Origin: Boesenbergia rotunda
Taxonomy: Eukaryota > Streptophyta > Magnoliopsida > Zingiberales > Zingiberaceae
NCBI GenBank assembly: GCA_024364735.1
Contig: JAGFNQ010005265.1
Coordinates: 328,121-392,120, forward strand
Reading direction: 5' to 3'
DNA: 64,000 nucleotides
A program made the translations under genes and the position numbers. Shown here one piece after another: positions 37,391 to 48,503 of the stretch. A model generated the notes under the pieces. That model was not told the origin of the DNA. It saw only the letters and a program-made list of their open reading frames with translations, and did no database searches. Positions within the stretch are counted from its first letter, which is position 1. Each line of letters opens with the position of its first letter.

Positions 37391-37678
37391 TGAAGATAAC
37401 GAAGAAAAATTATTAATATAAAAGATCGATATTAAGTATAAGTATGCCTAATGGATGTAGGAATGGAAAATGACTAAACGTCTAAACCCCCAAGCTAGCT
37501 CCCTCCCTCGATCCATGTGTGACACAACGTGGTCTGCGTGGCTTCTCCTGACACAAGTCCTTCGTCTTTGTCCCTTAACTGAGGCACTTGGCAGCCATTA
37601 GAGCCCCACTTGCAGATACACAAAAATGGCGGTGGGACAGCATGCATGGTTAATTTCTCTAGCTAGCTAGCTACATTG
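35973..37678. other. Intergenic DNA upstream of the bHLH gene
   Basis: There is no ORF with a recognisable domain and no LTR or TIR. A (TA)n microsatellite lies at about 37354-37387. The last 200 bases are presumably the promoter region of the bHLH gene. Confidence 0.6.
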
Positions 37679-37692
37679 CTATATATTTATAC
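37679..37692 (+). promoter_or_regulatory. TATA box of the bHLH gene
   Basis: CTATATATTTATAC lies about 80-90 bases upstream of the ATG at 37768. This places a start site near 37710-37720 and gives a short leader. Confidence 0.55.
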
Positions 37693-37767
37693 TCGGAACT
37701 CGTCCAGTTGTTCCTCCCATGCAGCCTTGTCTACCTCATTAACTGCCACCCCTAGCTTGCTAGCTAG

Positions 37768-38150
37768 ATGTCTACCAGGAGGTCTCGGTCGAGGCAGGCG
37801 GGAGCGGGGAGGATCACCGACGAGCAGATCGACGACCTCATGTCGAAGCTCCAAGCGATTCTCCCTGAAGCTCGGCTCGGCGGCAACGACAGGGTAGGTG
37901 CATGCATGCGATGGATCGATGGATCGATCGATCGATCGAGGCAACTCGGTGATCAGTAATAAAAGAGTGTACGTGTCGTTGCATTGTGGATTTGCAGGTG
38001 TCGGCGGCTAAGGTCTTGCAGGAGGCTTGCAGCTACATCAGAAGCTTGCACAGGGAGATGGATGACCTGAGTGAGAGGCTGTCGGAGTTGCTCTCCACCA
38101 CGGAGATGAGCAGCGCGCAGGCCGCTGTCGTTCGGAGTTTACTGATGTGA
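37768..38150 (+). CDS. PRE/ILI-type atypical bHLH protein (PACLOBUTRAZOL RESISTANCE-like)
   Basis: Two exons, 37768-37893 and 37998-38150, are joined by a 104-base GT-AG intron in phase 0. They encode a 92-residue protein, the usual PRE/ILI length. The N-terminus MSTRRSRSRQAG has the family's short basic Arg/Ser stretch. Helix 1 (ITDEQIDDLMSKLQAILPEA) lacks the Glu and basic residues needed to bind an E-box. The loop ends at R42. Helix 2 (VSAAKVLQEACSYIRSLHRE) and a short zipper-like tail (LSERLSELL) follow, then the typical end VVRSLLM. The intron sits in the loop, as in family members. These proteins form non-DNA-binding heterodimers that release growth-promoting bHLHs from inhibitors (brassinosteroid, gibberellin and light signalling). 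That role is family knowledge, not shown here. I see no lesion, so it is probably functional. Confidence 0.95.
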
Positions 38151-38604
38151 TCAACTAGCTAGCTAGCTAGATTGGATTTAGCTCGATCCCAGGTTTCTTC
38201 TACGAACCTGGCTATTAATCCTGGCCTGAGTGTTCTTCGATCGATGTAGTACTGCTGCTTGATTTTTCTTTCTTCTTCTTCTTAATTCGATCGCGTCGAT
38301 GAGTAAATTAAGTTGCTTCGGTCTCTCTCATTAATTTCCAGCATGATCTCTTCCTCCAAGAGTTCCGTCATGGGCATCACAGTTTCACGCCTTCACGGAC
38401 GATCCCCATTTGCGATGTTCCAACATCAAGTACAAAAAAATAATCAATCTTATATTTTTAAATGAGAATACTAAAAACCGTACTTAAAATATTAAAAAAA
38501 AGTTGGACGTGAGGTTTCAATTTAATTGTCTTGAATAAACTAAAATATCTTTAAATGTTGGTGCGGTGCAAAATCATAATCCATTTGATATTCTCCGTTC
38601 TATG

Positions 38605-38662
<58 letters not shown>

Positions 38663-39101
38663 GACGAGATGAACGTTTACAGGAAGAAAATAACTTTTAT
38701 TTTAAGCAAACTCCCTAATAGAAATTTACAGTTATTTTAACCCATTTTGTCAACTCAACCTATCTCTCTTACGCTTTTTGGAGAGACATGTGAAAAAAAT
38801 AAAAAATAGATCAATAAAAAAGTTTGAAATATTGTGAACATGAGATTTGAAGTTTTTATTTTAAGAATAATAGTGAAATTTTACCCCTTTTTTCTCTCAA
38901 AAATGTGGGTAACCATAGAGAGATATTAAATGAAAAATAATAATAAATAAATATGTATGATTTGATAGTATAGAACTCAAAAAAAAAAATTAGTGAAAGA
39001 TTATTAATTTAGTAGTGATAAGAATAATAAATTTTTATATTTTCAATATCACATGATATTGATATGATCCTTAAAAAAAACTCATTTAGAGATCATAAAA
39101 T
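38151..39101. other. bHLH 3' UTR and intergenic DNA with (AAT)n microsatellite
   Basis: The first 200 or so bases are probably the bHLH 3' UTR. An interrupted (AAT)n run lies at about 38608-38661. I see no other gene or mobile-element end. Confidence 0.65.
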
Positions 39102-40429
39102 CAGTGTCAGACCTAAAATTTTGAGGCCTGAGGCATGCACAAAACATGGTGCCCTCAAAATTTAATATTCATTTATTTTTTATCGGATATAAATATAATG
39201 GTATTTGTAACCTAAAATTTATAAATAAAATATATCATCAAAAATAATGTAATAAGCAAATATTTAAAAAACAAAAAAAAAATCCAACAAAATATAAAAT
39301 TCATTGAACTAATAGATAGAATATTACTGGTCTTGCATGTTTTGAAGTAAAAATATTGATTAAGTTTGTATTATTCAACATTTTCAATAATTTTTTTCAC
39401 AATAGATAACATAACTAACTCATTTAGTCTTTCTTGCGATATAGTTTATCGTAGATAAGTTTTAATCAACTTTAATTCGAAAAAATTACTCTTTTCGACA
39501 TATGCAATTGTAATTGGCAGGGACAGATCCAAGGGAGGGGGGCGATGACGGCGGTTGCTCCCCCTCGATTTTTTAGTGTGATGGATATAGAAGTATAAAA
39601 ATAATGGATAAATAGAGGGTAAATGGATGACAACGACAAGGTGCCCCCTTCAACGTAAATATATATTTTTCGCCCCTCTAATATAAAATTGTTGGGTCTT
39701 AACTAATATAGTCAGAAAAACTCAATATATGATGTCGGCATTTGGATAACTACCATCCATTGTTTTCAAATAATTCAGCACATCAATTACTGTTTTGTTT
39801 TTTGATTCTCCAAGTAATAAGTATCTTAACAACTTTAGTTTTAAAAATAAATTTGATTCATCAACATTGAACCACCCATCATGTGTTAATGAATTTTGAA
39901 GATTGACACATGAGCATAAGAGACTATCATTATCAATAGATTTCAACTTTTCTATACTAAATAAAACCTAAAGGTTTTTTCATACTTTTGAAATTGCTCA
40001 AGTCGAGTTTGAAGTGAAGAAAGAGGTTGATGAATTATAAATTGGAAGTAATTAATTTAAAAAGAGATTTTTTTACCTCAAATTCAATTGCACCATTTTC
40101 TCTCGTCTCTTAGTATTAGAATGTCTTTGTATCCTTCCTCTCTTCAGTATGTGAAAGTTTGATAAATCTATTAATTTCTTCTCATTTATTTAGTGTTTTA
40201 TTGAATATGTCGATTTCTTTCTACATAATCACGTTTAAAACTAAGATAAGATTTTTTTTAAATACAAATTAAAATATGGATTATGTTATTAACTATTATT
40301 CATGGGCTTCTTAAAAATGGGCTCATGAATATATCATACTAATATATATTTTTTTTAATGATTTTGATGCCCAAAATTTTTTGGGCCTAAGGCACTTGCC
40401 TCACTTGTTACACTATAGGTTTGGACCTG
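39102..40429 (-). mobile_element. Degenerate hAT transposon (8-bp TSD)
   Basis: Inverted ends, CAGTGTCAGACC at the left and CAGGTCCAAACC read from the right, are flanked by CATAAAAT and CATAGAAT, an 8-bp duplication with one mismatch. On the minus strand 39722-39946 encodes a piece typical of ZMYM1/TTF-type hAT transposases (NSLTHDG..LKLKLLRYLLL..VLNYLKTMDGSYPNA). The next family block (ELKLIKTYLR..ISQERLNELVMLSI) is at about 39420-39505. An unrelated segment of about 200 bases (39515-39720) separates them. Most of the transposase is missing. Confidence 0.8.
39410..39946 (-). pseudogene. hAT transposase C-terminal fragment
   Basis: Two conserved blocks just before and within the hAT dimerisation region survive on the minus strand. 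The catalytic N-terminal region is gone. The ERSFSKLK family motif is degenerate here (VEKSNFFELKLIK). It is non-functional. Confidence 0.75.
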
Positions 40430-41103
40430 CATAGAATTGTCTTAACTACTCGTTGAATCACTCAATCTAAAGGGAAAAAATATTATTCCTTTTTAAAATT
40501 TATAAAATCTTACTATTTAATTAAGAATTTGGATCTTTCAATAACTAATTCTCAATTGATTTAGTAAGCCCAAAATTAAGTTACGTTAATTTTCTTTTTT
40601 CACATCGAAAATAACTTCAAAGTTTATTAATAATTTCAACTTCTTATTCTTCTCAAATCACAGATGCATCAATCCATCTGTATCGATTATTCAAACATGA
40701 CTTGAGGTATGATTAATAACCTAATTTCTACAATCTGCATCGCTTCTTCTACTACCTCATTTCTCATCGGTTCTTCATCGTTCTCTCCTCTCTCTCCCAC
40801 TCCAATTTTTGCTACAACTTTCTTCTTCTTATCGATTTTATATCACAACACATCAATCTATCTGTTTCGGCTCTTCTGCATATCGATACAACTGCATACA
40901 ACGCATCAATCTATCTGTTTCGGCTCTTCTGCATATCGATACAACTGCATCAATGCATCTGCATCTCATCAATTCTTCGGGAAAAATCAAAGCCCTGTCT
41001 AGAATATTGTAGATGTGGTTTTGTTTGGAAATCTAATTTCTAAAAAAATTATGTGAAAATTTTTATTGAATAAATCATACTATCATTAAATAATGAGCAA
41101 TGA
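40430..41103. repeat. Intergenic DNA with a 53-bp tandem duplication
   Basis: About 53 bases starting CATCAATCTATCTGTTTCGG are present twice in tandem (40851-40903 and 40904-40956). The copies are nearly identical, so the duplication is recent. The small ORFs over it show the same repeat and no domain. Confidence 0.8.
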
Positions 41104-41326
41104 TAGGGAGAGTGAAAAGCATAGTGAATGATGTGGCATGACGTGGCATGATGTGGCACTTTACATGCACATGTCCGATTATTTCATAGACACCATCGGC
41201 GGCCTTCGGCCGCCGCCCCGAATCAAACTATACCCTGGGAGGCACGGTGAACCTGTTGGAGATCGTTGCATGTAAGGTGCCACGTCATTCACTATACTTT
41301 TCACTCTCCCATTTTCACTCTCCCTA
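41104..41326. mobile_element. MITE with TA-flanked inverted repeats
   Basis: The left end TAGGGAGAGTGAAAAGCATA and the complement of the right end share GGGAGAGTGAAAA and a further block ATAGTGAATGA-GTGGCA. The right arm has an extra duplication of the GGGAGAGTGAAAA unit. The centre contains a perfect 7-3-7 hairpin, GGCGGCCTTCGGCCGCC. No coding capacity is present. The superfamily is uncertain. Confidence 0.72.
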
Positions 41327-41524
41327 TTATTTTTCTTAAATAATATTGTTTAATTACTTAATAGTAAACATTTATTTTATAAACTTTATATATATTTATG
41401 TATTATATTACACATATATCACATGTCCGTGATCAATGGTAGCAATTAAAATTTACCTAACTCTTAATTTAAGCGGGGTGCCCTCCCAATATGTCACCCT
41501 ACTTATCTTCTGATACATTCTTAT
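41327..41524. other. Intergenic DNA left of element G
   Basis: AT-rich, no feature seen. CTTAT at 41520-41524 would be the left target duplication of element G. Its partner is outside the window. Confidence 0.5.
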
Positions 41525-42539
41525 TGTTGGAAACCGGATGGCTAGAGAGGGGGGGGGGGTGAATATAGCCAATCACTTTGACTTAGACACAAATCGAATT
41601 TCTGCACTTCACTTTGTTACTAGCACAGCGGAAGTATGAACACAGAAAATGCAGAAATAGAAAATGAAGGGAAACAACTACAACTAGCAAGATCGCTAAC
41701 AAGGAGGGTTTACAAGGTTCAGGGATAACTTGCCCCTACTCCTTAGCGTGCCCTTAAGGTGGGCGATCCCTTGATCGTCGGCAGATCAAGCCCCGGTGTT
41801 CACCGGATATAAAGCAACCTCCTTCTCGGTGGAGAAACCTCTCCACAACGTTTCAAACAAGGATATAGATTTAAGCTTAATGAAACACAAAGAAAACTCT
41901 TACTTGGCACTTAGCAAGGACAAGAACACAACAAGCTTATTCCGAGCTCCACCCAGCGACGATCTCACGCAAGGACTCCCTCCTTCGTGTCTTCTCACTG
42001 TTGGACTCCAAGCTCCTTGTTCCTTCCTCCAAGCACTCACGTAAGAGTTGGTTGCTCCTCAGATCTCAATGACTTGCTCAAAGAATCAACAGCACAAGCA
42101 CACAGCAAGTCAAGTGTGGAGAACAAAAAATCGCAGCAAGAACTTCAGCAAGCTCGAACACTTGGAACTCAAAACTCTGCTTCAACCGAAGTCTCTTCTC
42201 TCTTTTGTTTCTCCACCAAGCATCAGATGACACCATCCCTGTAGCTCCCAGCTGCTCATCTGCCAATGCTAGCTACCACTGAGCTATCCCTGGACTCCCT
42301 GAGCTTCCCTCAGCCAAGCTCCAGTCTCAGCTCCAATCTACAGCTCGGCCGTTGCAACCTGAAATGGAAAAACGGACAAACCTGCTCCAAGGAAAGCCTC
42401 CATTGACTTCTCCTTGAGTGTTTGAATCCTCCCCTGTCACCTACAGCTTAATCAGAGTGTTAGAGCAGCATATCAAACATCATATCATGTATCAGATGTT
42501 AAGCGTAGAGAATCGGATACGTTCAGACGCGATCAGAGC

Positions 42540-43165
42540 GTCTGACAGTGCAATTTGAATTAAAGTGATCGGTCACCAGACCGATCAGAGCGTCTCCTGA
42601 TCGGTCACCAGACCGATCAGGCTGGGTCCAGACCGATCAGGCTCCGTCCTGATCGGTCCCCAACGCTCGATTAGAAATCGCGATTTCTTTGGACTCTCCT
42701 GGATCGATCACCAGACCGATCCCAGGTTGTGGATCGATCACCCGACCGATCCACCCCTTTATCGGGCGATTTCTGAGCTTCGCAGTCCAACCCTCCTGAT
42801 CGATCACTGGACCAATCAGGCAACCTCCTGATCGGTCACCAGACCGATCAGATCGTGGCCAGACCGATCAGGCTCTGTCCTGATCGATCATAGAGAGGAA
42901 CCTGCGACACTGGATCGTTCTCTAGAACGATCTGCACAGTGATCCTGATCGGTCACCAAACCGATCAGGAGCAGTTCAGCAAGGGAACTCAACTTCACTG
43001 TTTGCTCCCTGATCGGTCACCAGACCGATCAGGAGCCAAGCAGTGGGTGAAACGCATACTCCCTGATCGGTCACCAGACCGATCAGTCATCGCTGGATCG
43101 GTCACCAGACTGATCCACGAAGGAGCACCGTGCCAACTCCCTGATCGGTCACCAGACCGATCCAG
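42540..43165. repeat. Array of GATCGGTC-N4-GACCGATC palindromes in the LTR of G
   Basis: At least ten copies or half-copies of an inverted repeat occur here, usually GATCGGTC-ACCA-GACCGATC preceded by CT. Each could fold into an 8-bp-stem hairpin. Spacing is irregular, so this is not a simple tandem array. ORFs over it (PDRSPDRS repeats) are artefacts. Confidence 0.88.
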
Positions 43166-43179
43166 GGGGCTCCAAACAC

Positions 43180-43565
43180 CTTAGCCCTCCAAGCTAAGGA
43201 TTTTTCACCTAACCCTCCAAGTTGGGAATTTGCACCTAACCCTCCAAGTTAGGACTTTTCACCTAGCCCTCCAAGCTAGGACTTTGCACCCAACTCTTCC
43301 GGATTAGGACTTTTCCAAACTTAGCCCTCCAAGCTAGGACCTGACCCTCCAAGCCAGGACTTTTTCACCTAATTCTCCAAGATGGGAATTTGCACATAAC
43401 CCTCCAAGTTAGGACTTTCCACCTAGCCCTCCAAGCTAGGACTTTTCACCCACCTCTTCCGAATTATGACTTTTCACACACCTAGCCCTCCAAGCTAGGA
43501 TTTCCAACACCTAACCCTCCAGGTTAGGATTTTCCAACACCTAGCCCTCCAAGCTAGGATTTTCC
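43180..43565. repeat. Tandem repeat of CACCTAGCCCTCCAAGCTAG units
   Basis: About 12-14 diverged units of 27-33 bases, each containing CCCTCCAAG-C/T-TAGGA and CTTTTCACC, form a minisatellite inside the LTR of G. Confidence 0.85.
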
Positions 43566-43674
43566 ATACCATGCCTGATCCCCGATCAGGACTTAATCAT
43601 AATCAATAATCATCCACCTAAACTAAAATCGGTGTTAACACCAAAACAACAATTAGGGCCAGACTGTATCAACA

Positions 43675-43690
43675 ATCTCCCCCTTTTTGT
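43675..43690 (-). other. Polypurine tract of element G
   Basis: The minus strand reads AAAAAGGGGGAGAT directly before the LTR start TGTTGATAC. Confidence 0.85.
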
Positions 43691-44275
43691 TGTTTGATAA
43701 CCCGATTTTAAGTTTAAGAATTCTCAATCAAGTTTTTCAAATTTAGAATCATAGGGGAATCCAGATCCTCCCCCTACAACATGATCATCCTAAACTTAAC
43801 CAACCAACACTCTCCCCCTTTGTCGAACACCGAAAAGGGATCTAGAAGGGCTGTTAAGTTTAAACCATACTCCCCCTAAACCCTAGGGGTATCCCAAAAC
43901 AACAACAATTCGATTGATATGTGATAGGCATATGAATACATATGACAAACAGATATAGAAGTGGCAAGATAAGCATATGTAATATATGAGCATGACAGCA
44001 TAAGCATGAACATAGCTATGCATCAAATATGCAGATAGTACAGCATAGCATTAACAAGAAGCATACTAAAGTAGGATAAAACATGTAAGGCAAATTCAGA
44101 AAAGTCAAGTCATAAAGCATCCAGAGAAATAACACGATGTAAGACACATGCATCATAGTCAAAATACGTGTGGCACAAGGCCACAACAAATAAGTCAAGG
44201 GGCATTCAGCTCAAAAGTCACACCACTAAACAGTCAAATATACATAACATCAGAAGAGACACTGATCATCCAAAC
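43691..44275 (-). other. 3' noncoding part of element G after the accessory gene
   Basis: Contains CATATG- and AGCATA-rich sequence. No ORF is supported. Confidence 0.55.
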
Positions 44276-44626
44276 TCAAACGTCAGTGGGGGAATCGTCA
44301 TCGTGCATGAGATCATCTGTCGTGGCATCAGCAGATCCTGGTGCAGCACTGCCTGAAGGAGCATCCCCTGGAAATGTATGGCGGCGCCACTCTGCGTACC
44401 AAGTCTGCTGCAATGCCTGAACCCCAGAGACAGTAGACTCTACGCCGGTCAGTCGGCGATCAATGGAACGGAAGTCCGAGCGGGTCTCCTCTCGATGGAG
44501 CTCCCTCAAATGAATATCCTCCTGGAGGGTCCGATCTAGCTCGGAGAGCTGCCATCGTAGATCTGGGTCAGACTCATAGTCGTACTCGGCGTCAGCAGCT
44601 GGAGCCTTGATGGACCCAAAATAGGC
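44276..44626 (-). pseudogene. Accessory gene of element G, C-terminal part (coiled coil)
   Basis: On the minus strand, from about 44626 to the stop at 44276-44278, the frame encodes an acidic stretch (DAEYDYESDPDL). A heptad-rich segment (LRWQLSELDRTLQEDIHLRE, RLTGVESTVSGVQALQQ) follows, then a Ser/Ala/Asp-rich tail. The same architecture closes the homologous protein in element F (LYERVTHLETQVQSLREEVE). It continues the protein whose N-terminal part is at 47134-48503. The two are separated by a 2.5-kb insertion. Confidence 0.7.
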
Positions 44627-47133
44627 TGTCACGAAATGTGGGTCTCAAATTTAGATATTTATATGAAAAGCTGGAAACCCTTTTTGCAATCAAAATATGA
44701 AAACATAGTAAAAGGGCCACAGGTCGTATTTTTCCTAGGGACTAGTTGATGTTGTGTGATTCGAGCTTGTATTTATGTGTCATTTGTAAATTTTGGGTTT
44801 CGAATGAAATCTGGGGTTGTTTGCAATTCAGAAATGAAAGCGCAAAGAAAATGAAAGAAACTTAACTAAGTGAGCTAAACAAAGTATAAGACAACTAACG
44901 AACTCAAGCAAATTGAAACCTACGCAACCAAGGGACTTAACAGACTTTTGGAGAACAATTCTGATTATTAATTGCAAACCAAATATTAAGCAAAAGAATT
45001 GAAACAATGCTGAAATTTTCGGTTGAAACTAATGCCGAAACCTAACTTGATACAAAGTGGAAAAAGTGAAATCAACTTGATACAAAGAGGAAGTAACTTA
45101 TGTGCCGTAAGTTAAGACTAAATGCAGAACTAATAGCTGACACTTCCGACTTGATACTGATCAATTCAACTCGAAAAACAAGCTGATGATGCAGTACTAA
45201 TCAGAAATGAATGGAAGCAGAAATGCAGAACAGGGCAGATTTCAGCAACTTGGCAAGCAACAAAGAAAACTGATGTGCCTAAGATGATGCTAATGCTGAT
45301 CGATTGCAATTTGGAAAACAAAGTTTTCAATGAAGAAGTTTGCAAAAGTAAATGCAGAATTTCAGATCAAGTTCCAACCAATTCAAGCAAGCTAAAACCT
45401 GAAATGAACTTGCAAGGACTAAATGTAGAAATGCAGAAATAAAGGAATGGCTTGCAAAATTCAGAACTAATTTGGATGTTAAAACAAAACAAGCAACGGA
45501 AATTGATTGCTCTAAGCTAATGCTCACATAAAATTCCTTAGAACTGAAATTTAATTGATGCAAATTCAGAAACTATAGACTGAAATACATTGAAACTGAA
45601 ACTAAGTGGCAGAAGTTAAAGTTGATACGCTAGCTATGCTGAAAACTTGAAACGGAATTGCGGGCAACCAAAACTAAGTTCTATGTTAACTAAACAAGCA
45701 TCTACCTAGCTCGAATGCAGCAATTAACAACTTACTGAATGAAGAGACAATTTAGAAAACAAACAACTTTGATACAAGTTCAGAAACTGAAAGAAAATGC
45801 AGGAATTGAAGTGGCACGCGACTGAAATTGGCACGCAAGCAATTACAGTGAAAACTAGCTGAAATTAAATCTGATTGTTCACTAAACAAACTCCTAAACT
45901 ACTTAACTTGAAGATTTAAAACCTAATTAAGCTAAACAATTCAGGAAAACGAAACTAAGTATTCTAATACCAAGACAGAAACGAAACAAATGCAGTAATA
46001 GAAATTCCAGCAATTTAACAAAAATTAACTAGCTAAACTACTCCTCAATCCTTCCCGAGCTCAAAATCTCCTTGTTCGTCACGCAAAGGCTGGCCTCGAA
46101 CCCCTAAGCTCAGCAAATCAGTGGAAATCAGCTTCGCTTGATCAACTCTGCTCAAACTGCATCAGCTGGGGAAATCCAATCCGAATCCCTTCGATCTCAG
46201 TTAAATAGATTACGATGATGATTCGAGGATCATCTGAGCTCACCTGAGAACTCCTACAAGTGGCTCAGATGATTGGAAATGGATCGTGGCTGAGATTCAA
46301 GTGCTCGGACCACAGAGCATGCCGAAACCCTCAAACACCTCTGTCCAGATGAAAATTGAGCTGAATTCTCCACCGAAACTATCTCCAATGATCCAGATGA
46401 TGATCCAAGGTCGAGATTGAGGTGGTCACGCCTTCAAAACTAAAGAACTTGCAAGCAAAACGAAGAGAAACGAAGACGATGAACAGTTGCGGCGAAGACA
46501 CGACGAGGAAGAAACTGGGTGAAATTTTGATTAAGTAGCTAGCAATGGACGGCTCAGATTGAATTGAGAAAATCCAACGGCTTATCTTGCTCTGATTTAA
46601 TCCAAACATTGATGATGATGATCAGGAGTCAGGATCTACCTCGTGGTAGCTCGGATCCTCCAGATGTGCAACAGATGGTCCAGATCAACCTAATCTTTGA
46701 ATGGACGATCTAGAACCCTCTGAGCTTGATCCAACAGTTGAATGAGCTCTGATTGGGATGAAACCTTCAGATCTTGATCAGAGTGCTTGATCAGCCCTAA
46801 TCCTAGCTCGGATTGCTTCAGATGGTTCCGGATGGCTCAGATCTAGCCGCTTTTGAATCGGATGACCCAGATTAATCCGAAGCTTGATAACTCGATCTGG
46901 GTCCTCTTCCGACTCAAGTTTGACCCAGTATGCCCTAGGTCCATGATCCTTCATGCCTACAAAAATAGATCAAAAATTCAGTGGTCAAATAATCCAAATA
47001 TATATAAATTTACAATTAAGTCCAAAATAGCAATAATTTCTAGAACCTAGGGTAAATTCACAATTAAGCAAGAAAAATATGGGTCAAACATGGATTTTGA
47101 CATCTAAAATAATCAATAAAATGGTACTTATCA
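44627..47133. mobile_element. 2.5-kb insertion in the accessory gene, probable solo LTR
   Basis: The inserted DNA begins TGTCACGAAATG and ends GGTACTTATCA, so it has TG...CA ends. It splits a frame that is continuous in sense on both sides. No coding domain, PBS or internal LTR pair is visible. The flanks TAGGC and AGCCT do not form a clean duplication, so the exact ends are provisional. Confidence 0.55.
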
Positions 47134-48503
47134 AGCCTCATGAGGTGCAGCAGCCTCGGGTGGTGCCTGAAAGTGTGGTGCTCCGCCAGGTAGATCCCCA
47201 AGTCCTTTCCCATCCTTCCATACCAAGACCCCATCGCGCTCACGAATGATAATACCAGATTTCGCAAAAGCCCGCCGACCGAGCCGACAATCCTGTTTGG
47301 CCATGGGCATGGTCCTGCCTTTGATGACATCAACACCAACTGACATAAGCCAATCAATGATGACATGACCAAAAGGCATATAAACCGTGCGACGGCTCGG
47401 CTCACGATAGGATAGGATAGACTGGAAGATGCTCTCCATGATATCGAAGTCCATCCGGCGATGCATGCCGTAGAGCATAAGGCAATGGTAGGGTCGGATC
47501 TCGGTCAAAGGCTTGGAGGTGATGGGCAAGATGCAATTTGTGATTATCTTGAAAAGGATGTATTCAGCTGGAGCAAGTCGTAGGGCTGCAAAAGTAGGGA
47601 AAACAGGACCCAACTCATCAAGCCCGGCGGGGCGAGGACGACCAAAGAAATACTGATAGATGGAGTCCAGGGTAACATTTGAGAAAGGTGCCAATAAAGG
47701 ATCAGGAAGCTCAGGGTAGATCGAATACAGATTTGGTGATCGTCGACCACCCAAGTACTCTGCCAAGATCTCATAAGAAAAGTCAAGGTTCCTCTTGGCG
47801 ACTCGAGTGGTGAACTCGAAGCCTCCTTGAGGTCCCTGCTGAAGATTGTTATAGAATTCAGAGACGAGGTCATAATTGATAGTTCTTTCGAGAGAGAGGA
47901 GAAAGCCAAGGTTGTAATACATGACTATCTCCATGACCGATGGACAATACTCAGTCAGGAAAGGGACATCTATTGATCGGCAGGGTAGCATTTTAAAAGT
48001 CCTCGACTGGAAGGCCTGTTCACAGGCCACATTTGGGAATCGAGAGCTAGAAAGGGCTGAGGCCTTCTTGAGGGCGCAGGTGAAGAGGGGGTTTTCCCCC
48101 TCGAGCTGCCCTCAGTAGCTTCTTTGCCCTTGGAAGATTTTCTAAAGAATCGAATTGATCATGGCACAAGATTAAATCAATTGGACAAGATTGAAGAGAT
48201 CATAAGAACAAATGTTTAATCATAGACCCAAGATTTGATCCCGACACAATAATCAAACGATCACAAGGCAAGTCATGATCATAGTTTAAACAACGACACA
48301 CGGTAAACAGGATCACGACAAACCAACAGATTATAAATGTAAGAGTTGATCAAAGATGGAGTATGGAAAAGGTGGATCACGGCCAGCACAAGAAGGTCAC
48401 GACACAACAATAAGAGCAAACATCAAAACATGGTTAGCCTCACAACATAATCTATGAACGGATTTGAAAGAAAAACTGAGACAAATACTTACTTAGGTGC
48501 CAT
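47134..48503 (-). pseudogene. Accessory gene of element G, N-terminal part (plant transposon-protein family)
   Basis: The main exon (47134 to about 48100) encodes about 300 residues homologous to the ORF of element F. Shared blocks are CP..M, SEFYNN, FTT+V, a PF..TLDSI+YF block, a CILP block, MPFGHVI and GVDV. An ATG at 48503 begins an 11-base coding exon (ATGGCACCTAA) followed by GTAAGT, exactly the exon-1 length found in element F. The acceptor near 48140 does not restore the frame cleanly, so a lesion or mis-assignment remains. The family is likely the one annotated as putative plant transposon protein. Its biochemical role is unknown. I see no catalytic motif, and calling it env-like is only positional. 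Confidence 0.72.

Larger units (their letters stand above)
41525..43674 (-). repeat. 3' LTR of element G
   Basis: On the minus strand it starts TGTTGATACAGTC after a purine tract and ends CGGTTTCCAACA. It is 2.15 kb. It holds an array of GATCGGTC-N4-GACCGATC palindromes at 42560-43165 and a tandem repeat at 43180-43565. Confidence 0.85.

Noticed and set aside
37016..37421. ORFs upstream of the bHLH gene
   Set aside because: No recognisable domain. One runs into the (TA)n microsatellite, and the frames on both strands are equally open.
42540..43165. CRISPR-like array of palindromic repeats
   Set aside because: Eukaryotic LTR context. Repeats are irregularly spaced and variable, with no spacers of uniform length and no cas genes.
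42939..43184. ORF with repeated PDRSPDRS
   Set aside because: Translation of the palindrome array in the LTR of G, not a protein repeat under selection.
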